A DNA stretch of 64,000 bases from Devosia sp. FKR38 (lineage in GTDB: Bacteria > Pseudomonadota > Alphaproteobacteria > Rhizobiales > Devosiaceae), in NCBI RefSeq assembly GCF_005222805.1, contig NZ_STGC01000005.1, positions 434,001 to 498,000 on the forward strand, read 5' to 3'. Both the position numbers and the translations under genes were made by a program. Positions within the stretch are counted from its first letter, which is position 1. Every line of letters begins with the position of its first letter. Under the pieces are notes generated by a model, which saw only the letters and a list, made by a program, of their open reading frames with translations, was not told where the DNA came from and did no database searches. Shown in pieces: positions 8,995-19,373 of the stretch.

Positions 8995-9485
8995 TCTGGT
9001 CGGTCCTGCTGCTGATGCTGGTCACCGCCGAGCGTCTGGGGGAGCTGGCGCTGGCCCGACACAACACCAGCCGCCTTTTGGCCCAGGGCGCCGTTGAGCA
9101 CGCGCCCGGGCACTATGTGCTGATCGTCGCGCTGCATACGGCCTGGCTGGTGGGGCTGTGGCTGCTGGCCTGGAACCGCTCCATCGACACGGCCTGGCTG
9201 CTGGTGTTCGTCGTCTTGCAGGGCTTGCGCGTCTGGGTGCTGGCGACGCTGGGGCCGCGCTGGACCACCCGCATTATCGTGTTGCCCAGCGCGCCGCTGG
9301 TCGCCAAAGGCCCCTATCGCTTCATCTCGCACCCCAACTACGTCGTGGTCATCGGCGAGATCGCCGTGCTGCCGCTGGTCTTTGGCCTGAGCTGGTTCGC
9401 GCTGGTGTTCTCGGTGCTCAATGCCGGTGTGCTGTGGATCCGCATCCGCGCCGAGAACGCCGCCTTGAGGGGTCAGCCGATCTGA
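8991..9485 (+). CDS. Isoprenylcysteine carboxyl methyltransferase (ICMT)-family membrane protein
   Basis: This 164-residue integral membrane protein has about four hydrophobic helices and the ICMT-family SAM-binding signature near residues 100-125 (GPYRFISHPNYVVVIGE). Bacterial members paired with type III polyketide synthases (BpsB/YpbQ type) O-methylate alkylpyrones, so the likely role is methylation of the product of the upstream gene at the membrane. The ATG lies within the stop of that gene (ATGA overlap), so translation is coupled. The last 13 bases overlap the end of the convergent pccR gene, leaving no room for a terminator between them. No second tailoring gene follows. The substrate is inferred from context. 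Confidence 0.85.
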   Translation: MIWSVLLLMLVTAERLGELALARHNTSRLLAQGAVEHAPGHYVLIVALHTAWLVGLWLLAWNRSIDTAWLLVFVVLQGLRVWVLATLGPRWTTRIIVLPSAPLVAKGPYRFISHPNYVVVIGEIAVLPLVFGLSWFALVFSVLNAGVLWIRIRAENAALRGQPI

Positions 9486-10885
9486 TAGGGCACGATGCTG
9501 CGGCGGTCGGCGTCTATGGAGATGCCGGCGCCCAGCGGCGGCACCGAGCGCTGCGGACAGCTGCGCCGTTCGCAGATGCGGCAGGAGATGCCGATGGGGT
9601 CAAAGCGGTCGCGCGCCGCATCGACATCGCTGCCATAGACCAGCCGATTGGCATGGCTGATTTCGCAGCCCAGCGCATAGGCATAGCGCCGGGTGATGCC
9701 ATGATAACCACCGCTGCGCTTCTCGCTCGACCAGGCCAGGCAGAGGTAGCGATTGCCATCGGGCGTTTCGGCCAATTGCCGGATGATCTGGCCATGCGCC
9801 TCAAAGGCGCGATGCACATTCCACAGCGGACAGGCGCCGCCGAAGCGGGCAAATTGCAGCGCCGTGGCCGAATGGCGCTTGGTAATGGTTCCCGCCGCAT
9901 CCACCCGGGCAAAAAAGAACGGCACGCCCCGCTCACGCGGCCGCTGCATGGTGGAGAGGCGATGCGCCACCTGTTCGAGACTGGCCCCGAACAATTGCCC
10001 TAACTCCTCGATGTCATAGCGATGCGCCTCGGCCGCCTTGAGATAGGCGCCGTAGGGCATCTGCAGCGCCCCGGCGAAGTAATTGGCCAGGCCCATGCGG
10101 GCAATGGCCCGCGCGTCGGCGGTCTTGAAACTGGCGGCATCGAGCAATTGGTCGAGCAGCGTCGTCTGCTCCATGCCTGCGAGGTGCGCCGCGATCTGGA
10201 AGAATTGTGAGCTGGGCTCGAGCCGCGTGTTGATCGACAGCGTCCGCCCGGCGCGGTCGAATTCCTTGATCACCTCGGGCCGGTTGGGCGCCGTCAGCAC
10301 CACGCGCAAGTCATGGGCTTCCTGGCAATAGGCGATCAGCCGATTGAGCCGGTCGGGGCCGAATTCGCCCAGCTCGGTCGCCAGCGCCTCGGCGGCGCGG
10401 TCCAGCGGGTCAATGTAATTGTCGGCATAGTGGAAGAAGTCGCGCACCTCTTCATAGGCCGTCTGCATGCCCGATTGCGGGTCGCGCGTCAGCGCCGCGT
10501 CCACGCTGGTGAGCCGTTCATTGCTCTTGCGATAGGCCTCGTAAAGCGTCAGCAGCGCCCGCGCCATGTCGGGCGCATTGGCGGTGACGGTCTTGAGTTC
10601 CTGCAGGTTCGGGACCGACTCGCCGAACAGCGGATCGGCCATGGCCTCGCGCAGGTCGGCCAGGAGGCGGTCGGACCCATCGGTCATCAGGCTTGAGAGG
10701 TCGAGATTGAACCCGTCCGCCAGCGCCAGCATCACCGAGGCGGTCAGCGGCCGCTGGTTGGATTCGATCTGGTTGACATAGGAGGCCGAGATATCGAGCC
10801 GCGCCGCCAGCTCGGCCTGCGTCAGCCGGTGCTGGTTGCGCAGCGCCCGCAGCCGGGCTCCGGCGAAGATCTTGCGTGTCGCCAT
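9473..10885 (-). CDS. pccR: ScfR/PccR-type XRE regulator of propionyl-CoA carboxylase
   Basis: This regulator of about 470 residues starts with an XRE helix-turn-helix (LRNQHRLTQAELAARLDISA, then YVNQIE). A long middle domain and a C-terminal short-chain fatty-acyl-CoA-responsive domain with a Cys-rich tail follow (CRICERRSCPQRSVP). This is the ScfR layout known from RamB, MccR and Rhodobacter PccR, which activate acyl-CoA carboxylase genes in response to acyl-CoA. It is divergent from pccB, as in other alphaproteobacteria, which supports the name. ATG at 10885 is preferred to a GTG six bases earlier because GGA spacing is better; both lack a strong ribosome-binding site. The gene ends inside the convergent methyltransferase gene. 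The intergenic dyad at 10899 is a candidate binding site. Confidence 0.87.
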   Translation of the reverse strand: MATRKIFAGARLRALRNQHRLTQAELAARLDISASYVNQIESNQRPLTASVMLALADGFNLDLSSLMTDGSDRLLADLREAMADPLFGESVPNLQELKTVTANAPDMARALLTLYEAYRKSNERLTSVDAALTRDPQSGMQTAYEEVRDFFHYADNYIDPLDRAAEALATELGEFGPDRLNRLIAYCQEAHDLRVVLTAPNRPEVIKEFDRAGRTLSINTRLEPSSQFFQIAAHLAGMEQTTLLDQLLDAASFKTADARAIARMGLANYFAGALQMPYGAYLKAAEAHRYDIEELGQLFGASLEQVAHRLSTMQRPRERGVPFFFARVDAAGTITKRHSATALQFARFGGACPLWNVHRAFEAHGQIIRQLAETPDGNRYLCLAWSSEKRSGGYHGITRRYAYALGCEISHANRLVYGSDVDAARDRFDPIGISCRICERRSCPQRSVPPLGAGISIDADRRSIVPYQIG

Positions 10886-10898
10886 CTTCACAAATCCA

Positions 10899-10914
10899 CA
10901 AAATTACAATTTTG
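10899..10914. promoter_or_regulatory. Inverted repeat between pccR and pccB, candidate operator
   Basis: CAAAATT-AC-AATTTTG is a perfect 7-bp palindrome in an AT-rich stretch between two GC-rich genes. It ends 14 bases before the pccR ATG and lies 89 bases upstream of pccB. The TTTGCAAA sequence reported for Rhodobacter PccR is not present. A looser GTGTGA/TAACAC dyad follows at about 10919-10933. Binding by PccR is inferred. Confidence 0.45.
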
Positions 10915-11003
10915 GCTCTGTGTGATTGTAACACCTGCGCCATTTGCTGTCTTGGGGGATCATGCGTCGCGCGCTAGTCTGGGTTCACCAGTGGAGGGGT
11001 CTC

Positions 11004-12536
11004 ATGCAGAAAATCATCGCCGAACTCGAAGACAAGCGCGCCCAGGCGCGGCTCGGCGGCGGGCAGCGGCGCATTGATACCCAGCATGGCAAGGGCAAGC
11101 TCACCGCCCGGGAACGGCTCGATGTGCTGCTCGATCCCGGCAGCTTTGAAGAATACGACATGTTCGTCACCCATCGGGCGACCGACTTCGACATGGCCGA
11201 CACCATCATTCCCGGCGATGGCGTGGTCACCGGCTGGGGCACCATCGAGGGGCGCCTGGTCTATGTGTTCAGCCAGGATTTTACTGTGTTCGGCGGCTCG
11301 CTGAGCGAAACCCACGCCAAAAAGATCTGCAAGATCATGGATCTGGCTATGCAGAATGGCGCGCCGGTCATTGGCCTCAATGATAGCGGCGGCGCCCGCA
11401 TCCAGGAGGGCGTGGCGAGCCTGGGCGGCTATGCCGATGTGTTCTGGCGCAATACCCAGGCCTCTGGCGCCATTCCGCAGATTTCGGTGATCATGGGCCC
11501 CTGCGCCGGCGGCGCTGTCTATTCCCCGGCCATGACCGACTTCATCTATATGGTCAAAGACACCAGCTACATGTTTGTGACTGGTCCGGACGTGGTCAAG
11601 ACCGTGACCAATGAGAGCGTTACCCAGGAAGAGCTGGGCGGCGCCACCACCCATACCAAGATTTCCTCGGTGGCTGACGCGGCCTTCGAAAACGACATCG
11701 AAACCCTGCTCGAAGTGCGCCGCCTCTATAGCTTCCTGCCGCTCGCTGCCGGGCAGAAGCCGCCGCATCGCCCCACGCATGACACCGGCTATCGTGACGA
11801 GCCGAGCCTGGATACCATCATCCCCGATAGTGCCAACAAGCCCTACGACATGCGCGAGGTGATCGAGAAGATCGCCGACGAGGGCGATTTCCTCGAAATC
11901 CAGAGGGATCACGCCGGCAATATCCTGTGCGGTTTCATCCGCATGGGCGGCGATACCGTCGGCGTCGTCGCCAACCAGCCGCTGGTGCTGGCCGGATGCC
12001 TCGACATCAACGCATCCAAGAAAGCCGCGCGCTTCATCCGCTTCTGCGACAGCTTTGAAATCCCCATCCTGACCCTGGTCGACGTGCCCGGCTTCCTGCC
12101 CGGCGTGGCGCAGGAATATGGCGGCATCATCAAGCATGGCGCGAAGCTTTTGTTCGCCTATGCCGAGGCATCCGTGCCGCTGGTCACCGTCATTACGCGC
12201 AAAGCCTATGGCGGCGCCTATGACGTGATGGCATCCAAGCACATCAAGGCCGACGTCAACTATGCCTGGCCCTCGGCCGAAATCGCCGTGATGGGCGCCA
12301 AGGGCGCGACGGAAATCCTCTATCGCTCCGAACTGGGCGACAAGGACAAGATCGCCCAGCGCACCGCCGATTACGAAGCCCGCTTCGCCAACCCCTTTGT
12401 GGCCGCCGAACGCGGCTTCATCGACGACGTCATCATGCCCCACGGCACCCGCCGCCGCGTCATCCGCGCCTTCTCGACCCTGCGCAACAAGAGCGTGCAG
12501 GGGCCCAAGAAGAAGCACGACAACATTCCATTGTGA
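11004..12536 (+). CDS. pccB: Propionyl-CoA carboxylase, carboxyltransferase (beta) subunit
   Basis: This 510-residue carboxyltransferase moves carboxyl from biotin to propionyl-CoA to give (S)-methylmalonyl-CoA. It shows the two crotonase-fold halves of the family, with [20 protein letters not shown] near the N terminus, the first acyl-CoA loop ([23 protein letters not shown]) and the second ([21 protein letters not shown], shortened here to its core). ATG at 11004 is chosen because GGAGGGG lies five bases upstream and family members begin this way; an earlier in-frame ATG at 10944 would add 20 unrelated residues inside the pccR-pccB regulatory region. Length matches the family. It is first of pccB-pccA-mcm-mce and is probably controlled by divergent pccR. 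Confidence 0.96.
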   Translation: MQKIIAELEDKRAQARLGGGQRRIDTQHGKGKLTARERLDVLLDPGSFEEYDMFVTHRATDFDMADTIIPGDGVVTGWGTIEGRLVYVFSQDFTVFGGSLSETHAKKICKIMDLAMQNGAPVIGLNDSGGARIQEGVASLGGYADVFWRNTQASGAIPQISVIMGPCAGGAVYSPAMTDFIYMVKDTSYMFVTGPDVVKTVTNESVTQEELGGATTHTKISSVADAAFENDIETLLEVRRLYSFLPLAAGQKPPHRPTHDTGYRDEPSLDTIIPDSANKPYDMREVIEKIADEGDFLEIQRDHAGNILCGFIRMGGDTVGVVANQPLVLAGCLDINASKKAARFIRFCDSFEIPILTLVDVPGFLPGVAQEYGGIIKHGAKLLFAYAEASVPLVTVITRKAYGGAYDVMASKHIKADVNYAWPSAEIAVMGAKGATEILYRSELGDKDKIAQRTADYEARFANPFVAAERGFIDDVIMPHGTRRRVIRAFSTLRNKSVQGPKKKHDNIPL

Positions 12537-12547
12537 GGAGCTGAGCC

Positions 12548-14527
12548 ATGATCACCAAACTCCTCATCGCCAATCGCGGCGAGATTGCTTGCCGGGTCAT
12601 CAAGACCGCCAAGAAGATGGGTATCGCCACGGTCGCGGTCTATTCCGATGCCGACCGCGAGGCGCTGCATGTGCGCATGGCTGATGAGGCCGTCCACATC
12701 GGCCCGTCCCCGGCCAAGGACAGCTATCTGCAGATCGACAAGATCATTGCCGCCTGCAAGGCCACCGGCGCCCAGGCGGTGCATCCCGGCTATGGCTTCC
12801 TGTCGGAAAACCCCAAATTTGCCGAGGCGCTGCAGGCGGCCGGCCTCATCTTCGTCGGCCCGCCGGTCAAAGCCATCGAGGCCATGGGCGACAAGATCAC
12901 CAGTAAGAAGCTCGCTGCGGCCGCCGGTGTCTCCACTGTGCCTGGCCACATGGGCCTGATCGACGACGCCGAACACGCGGTGACGATCGCCAAGTCGATC
13001 GGCTATCCGGTGATGATCAAGGCCTCGGCCGGTGGCGGCGGCAAGGGCATGCGCATCGCCCACAATGACGCCGAGGCCCGCGAGGGCTTCGAGCGCTCCA
13101 AATCCGAAGCGGCGTCGAGCTTCGGCGATGATCGCATCTTCATCGAGAAATTCGTCACCGAGCCGCGCCACATCGAAATCCAGCTCATCGGCGATAGCCA
13201 CGGCAATGTGCTCTATCTCAACGAGCGCGAATGCTCGATCCAGCGCCGCAACCAGAAGGTCATCGAAGAGGCGCCGTCGCCCTTCCTTGACGAAGCCACC
13301 CGCAAGGCCATGGGCGAACAGTCGGTCGCCCTGGCCAAGGCCGTGGGCTACACCAGCGCCGGCACGGTGGAATTCATTGTCGACAAGGACCGCAACTTCT
13401 ACTTCCTCGAGATGAACACCCGTCTCCAGGTCGAGCATCCGGTGACCGAGCTGATCACCGGGCTGGATCTGGTGGAGCTGATGATCCGCGCCGCCAATGG
13501 CGAAAAGCTGCCGCTGACCCAGAGCCAGGTGCAGCGCAAGGGCTGGGCCATTGAAAGCCGGCTTTATGCCGAGGATCCCTATCGCAACTTCCTGCCCTCG
13601 ACCGGCCGGTTGACACGCTATCGCCCGCCGGCGGAAAGCGCTGCGGAAACGCTGCATGTGCGCAATGACACCGGCGTCTTCGAGGGCGGCGAGATCTCCA
13701 CCTTCTACGATCCGATGATCGCCAAGCTCTGCACCTGGGCGCCGACGCGCATCGCCGCCATCGACGCCATGGCCGTGGCGCTCGACAGTTTTGAGGTCGA
13801 AGGCGTCGGCAACAATCTGCCGTTCCTCTCCACCGTCATGGAGCAGACCCGCTTCCGCGACGGGCGGCTGACCACCGGCTATATCGCCGAGGAATTCCCC
13901 GAGGGCTTCCATGGCGCCGCGCTCAGCGATCAGCATCGCCTGGACGTTGCCGCTGCTGCCGCCCTGCTGATGAGCCGCCGCGCCGATGTCACTGACGGCG
14001 GCCGCGCCGAGCGGCGCTGGCATATCCAGATTGGCGACCACGCCCTGCCGGTCAGCATCGGCAGCACATCCGATGGCTACACTGTTTCCGCCGATTGGCG
14101 CAGCCAGGCCGCGCATCTGCACTGGCAGCCGGGTGATCGCCTGGCCACCATCGAGTGGTCGGATGGCCGCACCTCGGTGCTCAAGATTGACACCACCACC
14201 TCGGGCTTCCGCATCCGTTATCGCGGCGCCGATCTCAAGGTGCTGGTGCTGGCGCCGCATGTGGCGGGCCTGCTCAAGCACATGCCCATCAAGCTGCCGC
14301 CCGACATGAGCCGGTTCCTGCTCTGCCCCATGCCGGGGCAGGTGGTGCGCATCGATGTCGCCGAAGGCGATATCGTCGAGGACGGCCAGACCCTGGCCAT
14401 TGTCGAGGCCATGAAGATGGAAAACGTGCTCAAGGCCGAAAAGCGCGCCCGCGTCAGCAAGGTCCACGCCGTGGCCGGCGCCGTGCTGGCGGTCGATCAG
14501 GTGATCCTCGAATTCGAGGCCGTATGA
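12548..14527 (+). CDS. pccA: Propionyl-CoA carboxylase, biotin carboxylase/carrier (alpha) subunit
   Basis: This 659-residue subunit carboxylates its own biotin with ATP and bicarbonate. The biotin carboxylase domain spans about residues 1-450 (LLIANRGEIACRV, the glycine-rich ATP loop KASAGGGGKGMR, EMNTRLQVEHPVTE). A linker domain that binds the beta subunit follows, then the C-terminal biotinyl domain with EAMKMENV, whose lysine is biotinylated. The gene starts 11 bases after pccB with a GAGGAGC ribosome-binding site. Length and domain order match bacterial PccA rather than the shorter acetyl-CoA carboxylase AccC. The mutase gene follows but is separated by a palindromic repeat element, which may alter the relative expression of the two. 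Confidence 0.96.
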   Translation: MITKLLIANRGEIACRVIKTAKKMGIATVAVYSDADREALHVRMADEAVHIGPSPAKDSYLQIDKIIAACKATGAQAVHPGYGFLSENPKFAEALQAAGLIFVGPPVKAIEAMGDKITSKKLAAAAGVSTVPGHMGLIDDAEHAVTIAKSIGYPVMIKASAGGGGKGMRIAHNDAEAREGFERSKSEAASSFGDDRIFIEKFVTEPRHIEIQLIGDSHGNVLYLNERECSIQRRNQKVIEEAPSPFLDEATRKAMGEQSVALAKAVGYTSAGTVEFIVDKDRNFYFLEMNTRLQVEHPVTELITGLDLVELMIRAANGEKLPLTQSQVQRKGWAIESRLYAEDPYRNFLPSTGRLTRYRPPAESAAETLHVRNDTGVFEGGEISTFYDPMIAKLCTWAPTRIAAIDAMAVALDSFEVEGVGNNLPFLSTVMEQTRFRDGRLTTGYIAEEFPEGFHGAALSDQHRLDVAAAAALLMSRRADVTDGGRAERRWHIQIGDHALPVSIGSTSDGYTVSADWRSQAAHLHWQPGDRLATIEWSDGRTSVLKIDTTTSGFRIRYRGADLKVLVLAPHVAGLLKHMPIKLPPDMSRFLLCPMPGQVVRIDVAEGDIVEDGQTLAIVEAMKMENVLKAEKRARVSKVHAVAGAVLAVDQVILEFEAV

Positions 14528-14564
14528 TGAGCGATACTGTTGCTACAGTATTGGCTCTTTCGCA

Positions 14565-14661
14565 TCCCTCCCCCTTGAGGGGAGGGAATGAGGGAGGGGG
14601 TCCATCAGTGAATCACTGTACCACCCCCCACCCCAACCCTCCCCCTCAAGGGGGGAGGGAG
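14565..14661. repeat. Paired GC-rich palindromic element, copy 1 (pccA/mcm gap)
   Basis: Two hairpins, built on CCTCCCCCTTGAGGGG at the left and CCCTCCCCCTCAAGGGGG at the right, face each other across a short centre containing AGTGAATCACT. The outer arms are themselves inverted, so the 97-bp unit can fold as a long cruciform. It fills most of the gap between pccA and mcm and ends 23 bases before the mcm ribosome-binding site. Similar units occur at 27481, 28511 and 61036. It resembles a REP/BIME-type element. Confidence 0.8.
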
Positions 14662-14695
14662 ACGCAGGCCGACCGGCCCGTTCACGGAGGCAGCA

Positions 14696-16810
14696 TTGTC
14701 TGAGAACCGCGAGAAATGGGCCAAGCTCGCCCAAAAGGAGCTTCGCGACACGTCAGTGGAGTCGCTGACCCGCGACTATGGCGGCATTCCGGTGCAGCCG
14801 GTCTATTTCGGCGCGGGCGGCGAAGTCCCCGGCGCCGAGCCGTTCACCCGCGGCGTGCGCGCCACCATGTATGCCAACCGGCCCTGGACCATCCGCCAAT
14901 ATGCCGGCTTCTCCACCGCGCGGGAGTCCAATGCCTTTTATCGCCAGGCGCTGGAAAAAGGCCAGAAGGGCCTTTCGGTCGCCTTCGATCTGGCCACCCA
15001 TCGCGGCTATGACAGCGACCATCCGCGCGTGGTCGGCGATGTCGGCAAGGCCGGCGTGGCCATCGACTCTGTCGAGGACATGAAGATCCTGTTCGATGGC
15101 ATTCCGCTCGATCAGATGAGCGTCTCCATGACCATGAATGGCGCGGTGATCCCCGTGCTGGCCATGTTCATCGTTGCCGCCGAAGAGCAGGGCGTGCCGC
15201 AGGCCAAGCTCGACGGGACCATCCAGAACGACATCCTCAAGGAGTTCATGGTCCGCAACACCTATATCTACCCGCCCGAGCCCAGCATGCGCATCGTCGG
15301 CGATATCATCGCCCATACCGCCCAGCACATGCCCAAGTTCAACTCGATCTCGATTTCGGGCTACCACATGCATGAGGCCGGGGCGACGGCGGTGCAGGAG
15401 CTGGCCTATACCCTGGCCGACGGCATGGAATATGTCCGCGCCGCCCAGGCCCGTGGCCTCGATATCGATGCCTTCGCCGGCCGGCTGAGCTTCTTTTTCG
15501 GCATCGGCATGAACTTCTTCCTCGAAGTCGCCAAGCTCCGCGCGGCCCGCCAGCTGTGGAGCGAGATCATGACCGGGCTGGGCGCCAAGGATGCGCGCAG
15601 CAAAATGCTGCGCACCCATTGCCAGACGTCCGGCGTGTCGCTGACCGAGCAGGACCCACACAACAATATCGTACGCACCACCATCGAGGCGCTGGCCGCC
15701 ACCCTGGGCGGTACGCAGAGCCTCCACACCAATAGCTTCGACGAGGCCATCGCCCTGCCGACGGAATTTTCCAGCCGCATTGCCCGCAATACCCAGCTGA
15801 TCCTGCAGCACGAAAGCCGCATCACCGATGTGGTCGATCCGCTCGGCGGCTCCTATTATGTCGAGGCGCTGACGGCTGAGCTGGTCAAGGGCGCCAAGGC
15901 GCTGATCGGCCAGGCCGAGGCGCTTGGCGGCATGACCCGGGCTGTGCAGTCCGGCCAGCCCAAGCTCGAGATCGAAAAGGCCGCCGCCCTGCGCCAGGCC
16001 CGCGTCGATCGTGGCGAGGATGTCATTGTCGGCGTCAACCGCTACCGCCTCGATGTCGAGGACGCCATCGAGGTGCGCGACATCGACAATGCCAAGGTGC
16101 GGCTCGAACAGATGGCGCTGTTGAGCAAGGTCCGCGCCAGCCGTGACGAGGCGCGTTGCCAGTCGATGCTGGCGGCCCTGCGCGAGTTTGCCGCCAAGGA
16201 CGAGGGCAATCTGCTCGAGGCCGCCATCGAGGCCGCCCGCGCCCGCGCCACGCTGGGCGAGATCAGCCAGGCCATGGAAGACGTGTTCGGCCGCCACCAT
16301 GCGGTCACCCGCGTCATCTCGGGCGTCTATGCCGAAGGCTATGGCGACGACCCCGAGTTCAAATCCATCTCCGGCCGCATTGCCGCCTTCAAGGCCGCAC
16401 GGGGCCGCTCCCCTTCCATCTTCATCGCCAAGATGGGCCAGGATGGCCATGATCGCGGCGCCAAGGTTATCGCCTCGGCCTTCGCCGATCTCGGCTTTAC
16501 CGTCCATATGGGCGATCTCTTTGAGACCGCTCCCGAAGTGGCCGCCCATGTCGATGAGCTCAAGGTCGATGCCGTCGGTGTCTCCTCGCTGGCCGCCGGG
16601 CACAAGACACTGGTGCCCGAGCTGATCGCGGCGCTCGGCGACCGCGACCTCAACGACGTCACCGTTATCGTCGGCGGCGTCATCCCCGAGCAGGACTATG
16701 ATTTCCTGCTCGATTGCGGCGTCGCGGCCATCTTCGGCCCCGGCACAAATGTGCTGAGCGCGGCATTCTCCGTGCTCAGCCAGATCGAGGGAAGGCTCTC
16801 CAACCGATGA
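14696..16810 (+). CDS. mcm: Methylmalonyl-CoA mutase (adenosylcobalamin-dependent)
   Basis: This 704-residue enzyme isomerises (R)-methylmalonyl-CoA to succinyl-CoA. The N-terminal TIM barrel holds the substrate ([17 protein letters not shown], and [14 protein letters not shown]). The C-terminal Rossmann domain binds cobalamin through DGHDRG, the DxHxxG motif whose His is the lower cobalt ligand, followed by GGVIPEQD. One chain carries both parts, as in the homodimeric or catalytic-subunit form; no small subunit is seen. The TTG start is supported by ACGGAGG five bases upstream. The stop overlaps the mce start. The gene depends on cobalamin, whose ring-building genes lie about 21 kb downstream in this window. 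The palindromic element upstream separates it from pccA. Confidence 0.96.
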   Translation: MSENREKWAKLAQKELRDTSVESLTRDYGGIPVQPVYFGAGGEVPGAEPFTRGVRATMYANRPWTIRQYAGFSTARESNAFYRQALEKGQKGLSVAFDLATHRGYDSDHPRVVGDVGKAGVAIDSVEDMKILFDGIPLDQMSVSMTMNGAVIPVLAMFIVAAEEQGVPQAKLDGTIQNDILKEFMVRNTYIYPPEPSMRIVGDIIAHTAQHMPKFNSISISGYHMHEAGATAVQELAYTLADGMEYVRAAQARGLDIDAFAGRLSFFFGIGMNFFLEVAKLRAARQLWSEIMTGLGAKDARSKMLRTHCQTSGVSLTEQDPHNNIVRTTIEALAATLGGTQSLHTNSFDEAIALPTEFSSRIARNTQLILQHESRITDVVDPLGGSYYVEALTAELVKGAKALIGQAEALGGMTRAVQSGQPKLEIEKAAALRQARVDRGEDVIVGVNRYRLDVEDAIEVRDIDNAKVRLEQMALLSKVRASRDEARCQSMLAALREFAAKDEGNLLEAAIEAARARATLGEISQAMEDVFGRHHAVTRVISGVYAEGYGDDPEFKSISGRIAAFKAARGRSPSIFIAKMGQDGHDRGAKVIASAFADLGFTVHMGDLFETAPEVAAHVDELKVDAVGVSSLAAGHKTLVPELIAALGDRDLNDVTVIVGGVIPEQDYDFLLDCGVAAIFGPGTNVLSAAFSVLSQIEGRLSNR

Positions 16811-17217
16811 TCGGCCGCCTCAACCACATCGCCATTGCCGTGCCGGACCTCGCAGCCGCATCGGCTAAATATCGCGATCTCCTGGGCGCCAAGGTCGGCG
16901 CGCCCCAGGCCTTGCCTGAGCATGGCGTCACCGTGGTGTTTATCGATGCCGGCAACACCAAGGTGGAACTGCTCGAGCCGCTGGGCGCGGCTTCGCCCAT
17001 CGCGGCTTTCCTTGCCAAGTCGCCGGCGGGCGGCATGCATCATGTCTGTTTTGAGGTGCCCGACATCGCGGCGGCCGCTGCGACGCTCACCGCCGGCGGT
17101 GCCAGGGTGCTCGGTGACGGCAAGCCCAGAACCGGCGCGCATGGCAATCCGGTGCTCTTCCTCCATCCCAAAGACTTCGACGGCACGCTGATCGAGCTCG
17201 AAGAGGTGGGCGGCTAG
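16807..17217 (+). CDS. mce: Methylmalonyl-CoA epimerase
   Basis: This 136-residue VOC-fold (glyoxalase-like) enzyme swaps (S)- and (R)-methylmalonyl-CoA, linking the carboxylase product to the mutase substrate. Two VOC repeats are readable, with metal-ligand candidates His7 (NHIAIAVPD), a His in [10 protein letters not shown] and a Glu near the end (LIELEEV). The ATG overlaps the mutase stop (ATGA), so the two are translationally coupled. Length fits the family. Placement directly after the mutase completes the pathway in four genes and makes a different VOC function unlikely. Confidence 0.94.
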   Translation: MIGRLNHIAIAVPDLAAASAKYRDLLGAKVGAPQALPEHGVTVVFIDAGNTKVELLEPLGAASPIAAFLAKSPAGGMHHVCFEVPDIAAAAATLTAGGARVLGDGKPRTGAHGNPVLFLHPKDFDGTLIELEEVGG

Positions 17218-17234
17218 GCCGGTAGATGGGCGAA

Positions 17235-17288
17235 CCCCCACCCATCAGGCCATAGGGGCGATGCCCGAATGGCGCCGTCAGGTGGGGG
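17235..17288. terminator. Possible shared terminator between mce and the ugp-linked TIM-barrel gene
   Basis: CCCCCACC and GGTGGGGG could pair across about 38 bases that contain a smaller GGGGCGATGCCC fold. The position between two convergent genes is right for a terminator, but the loop is long and no T-run follows. Weak evidence. Confidence 0.3.
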
Positions 17289-17312
17289 TGGTCAGCTTCG
17301 GTCGTCAGACCC

Positions 17313-18224
17313 TTACTGCGCAGCCATGGTCTGCGGCAGGTCGAGGCCAGCCAGCAGGCGGGCGCGGCGCAGGCTTTCGGGCTGCTCGCTGCGGTGGCGG
17401 TGGCCGATTTCCATCATCATCACCGTGCCGGGCAGCACGTTGAGATCGGCAAAAATGCCGTCCCAATCGATATCGCCCCAGCCCAGCGGCATGTGCAGAT
17501 CGCCAATGCCCATGGCGGTGTTTTCCTGCGGGAAGAAGGGCTTGTAGAAGCCCTGCGGACGGCCAAAGCTGTCGTGCACATGCAGATGCCCGGTCACCGG
17601 CGCCATGGCGGCGATTTCGGCGCGGAAGTCGAGGCCCTTGTAGGTGCTTTCGATATAGGCGTGGCTGAAGTCGATCAGCGCCACCACATTGGGGTGATTC
17701 ACGGCTTTGACGGTCTCGGCCACCTGGGTCGGGGTCTGGCGATACTGGCCCAGTTCGGTGGTGAAGATGTTTTCCAGCGCAATGCGCACGCCATAGGGGC
17801 GGGCAAAGTCAGCCAGATCGGTCAGCGCTTCGCGTTCACGCTGGTCGGCATTGGCGCGCTCGACGATCTGGTCGGCGCGCAGGGCGCCGCTGTGCTGCAC
17901 CAGGATACGCGCGTCGATGCGGTCACACACTTCCACCAGTGCCTTGGCGGCGGCCAGCTGGAACGGCAGGGTCTCGGGGTCCATGAAATTGGACGAGACC
18001 AGGCCATGCACGGTGTAGCGGAAATCGAACTGGCTGGTGATGGCGACCAGACGCTCCAGCCGCTCGGGCAGGATGCGGCCGCCGGTGATCAGGTCGATGC
18101 TGGTCAGGGCCAGCTCGACCGTGTCCACGCCGATCTCGGCGAGGCGGCGCAGATCGGCTTCCAGGCTGAACAGCTCGCCGTCGTTAGAGCCGGCGTTGAA
18201 GCCAGTCGCGATGATATTGCTCAT
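17313..18224 (-). CDS. Sugar-phosphate isomerase/epimerase-like TIM-barrel protein in the ugp operon
   Basis: This 303-residue cytoplasmic TIM-barrel protein is of the COG1082/AP-endonuclease-2 type. Candidate metal ligands lie at barrel strand ends (LENI near residue 150, LIDFSHAYIES near 185, HLHVHDS near 213, MMMEIGH near 270). The family covers isomerases, epimerases, dehydratases and some phosphodiesterases, so the reaction cannot be named. It is the last gene after ugpC, the place where many bacteria have ugpQ, the glycerophosphodiesterase; I therefore infer action on a phosphodiester or sugar phosphate brought in by Ugp. ATG at 18224 is chosen because GGAG lies 8-11 bases upstream; the open frame extends further without a ribosome-binding site. 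Confidence 0.75.
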   Translation of the reverse strand: MSNIIATGFNAGSNDGELFSLEADLRRLAEIGVDTVELALTSIDLITGGRILPERLERLVAITSQFDFRYTVHGLVSSNFMDPETLPFQLAAAKALVEVCDRIDARILVQHSGALRADQIVERANADQREREALTDLADFARPYGVRIALENIFTTELGQYRQTPTQVAETVKAVNHPNVVALIDFSHAYIESTYKGLDFRAEIAAMAPVTGHLHVHDSFGRPQGFYKPFFPQENTAMGIGDLHMPLGWGDIDWDGIFADLNVLPGTVMMMEIGHRHRSEQPESLRRARLLAGLDLPQTMAAQ

Positions 18225-18249
18225 GAAAAATCTCCAAAAAGACTGTGGA

Positions 18250-19365
<1,116 letters not shown>

Positions 19366-19373
19366 GGTGGATC

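Noticed and set aside
12371-14467. A 698-codon open frame on the minus strand opposite pccA
   Set aside because: It mirrors the codon pattern of pccA, has no family match I recognise and no ribosome-binding site. High GC at third positions leaves such antisense frames open by chance.
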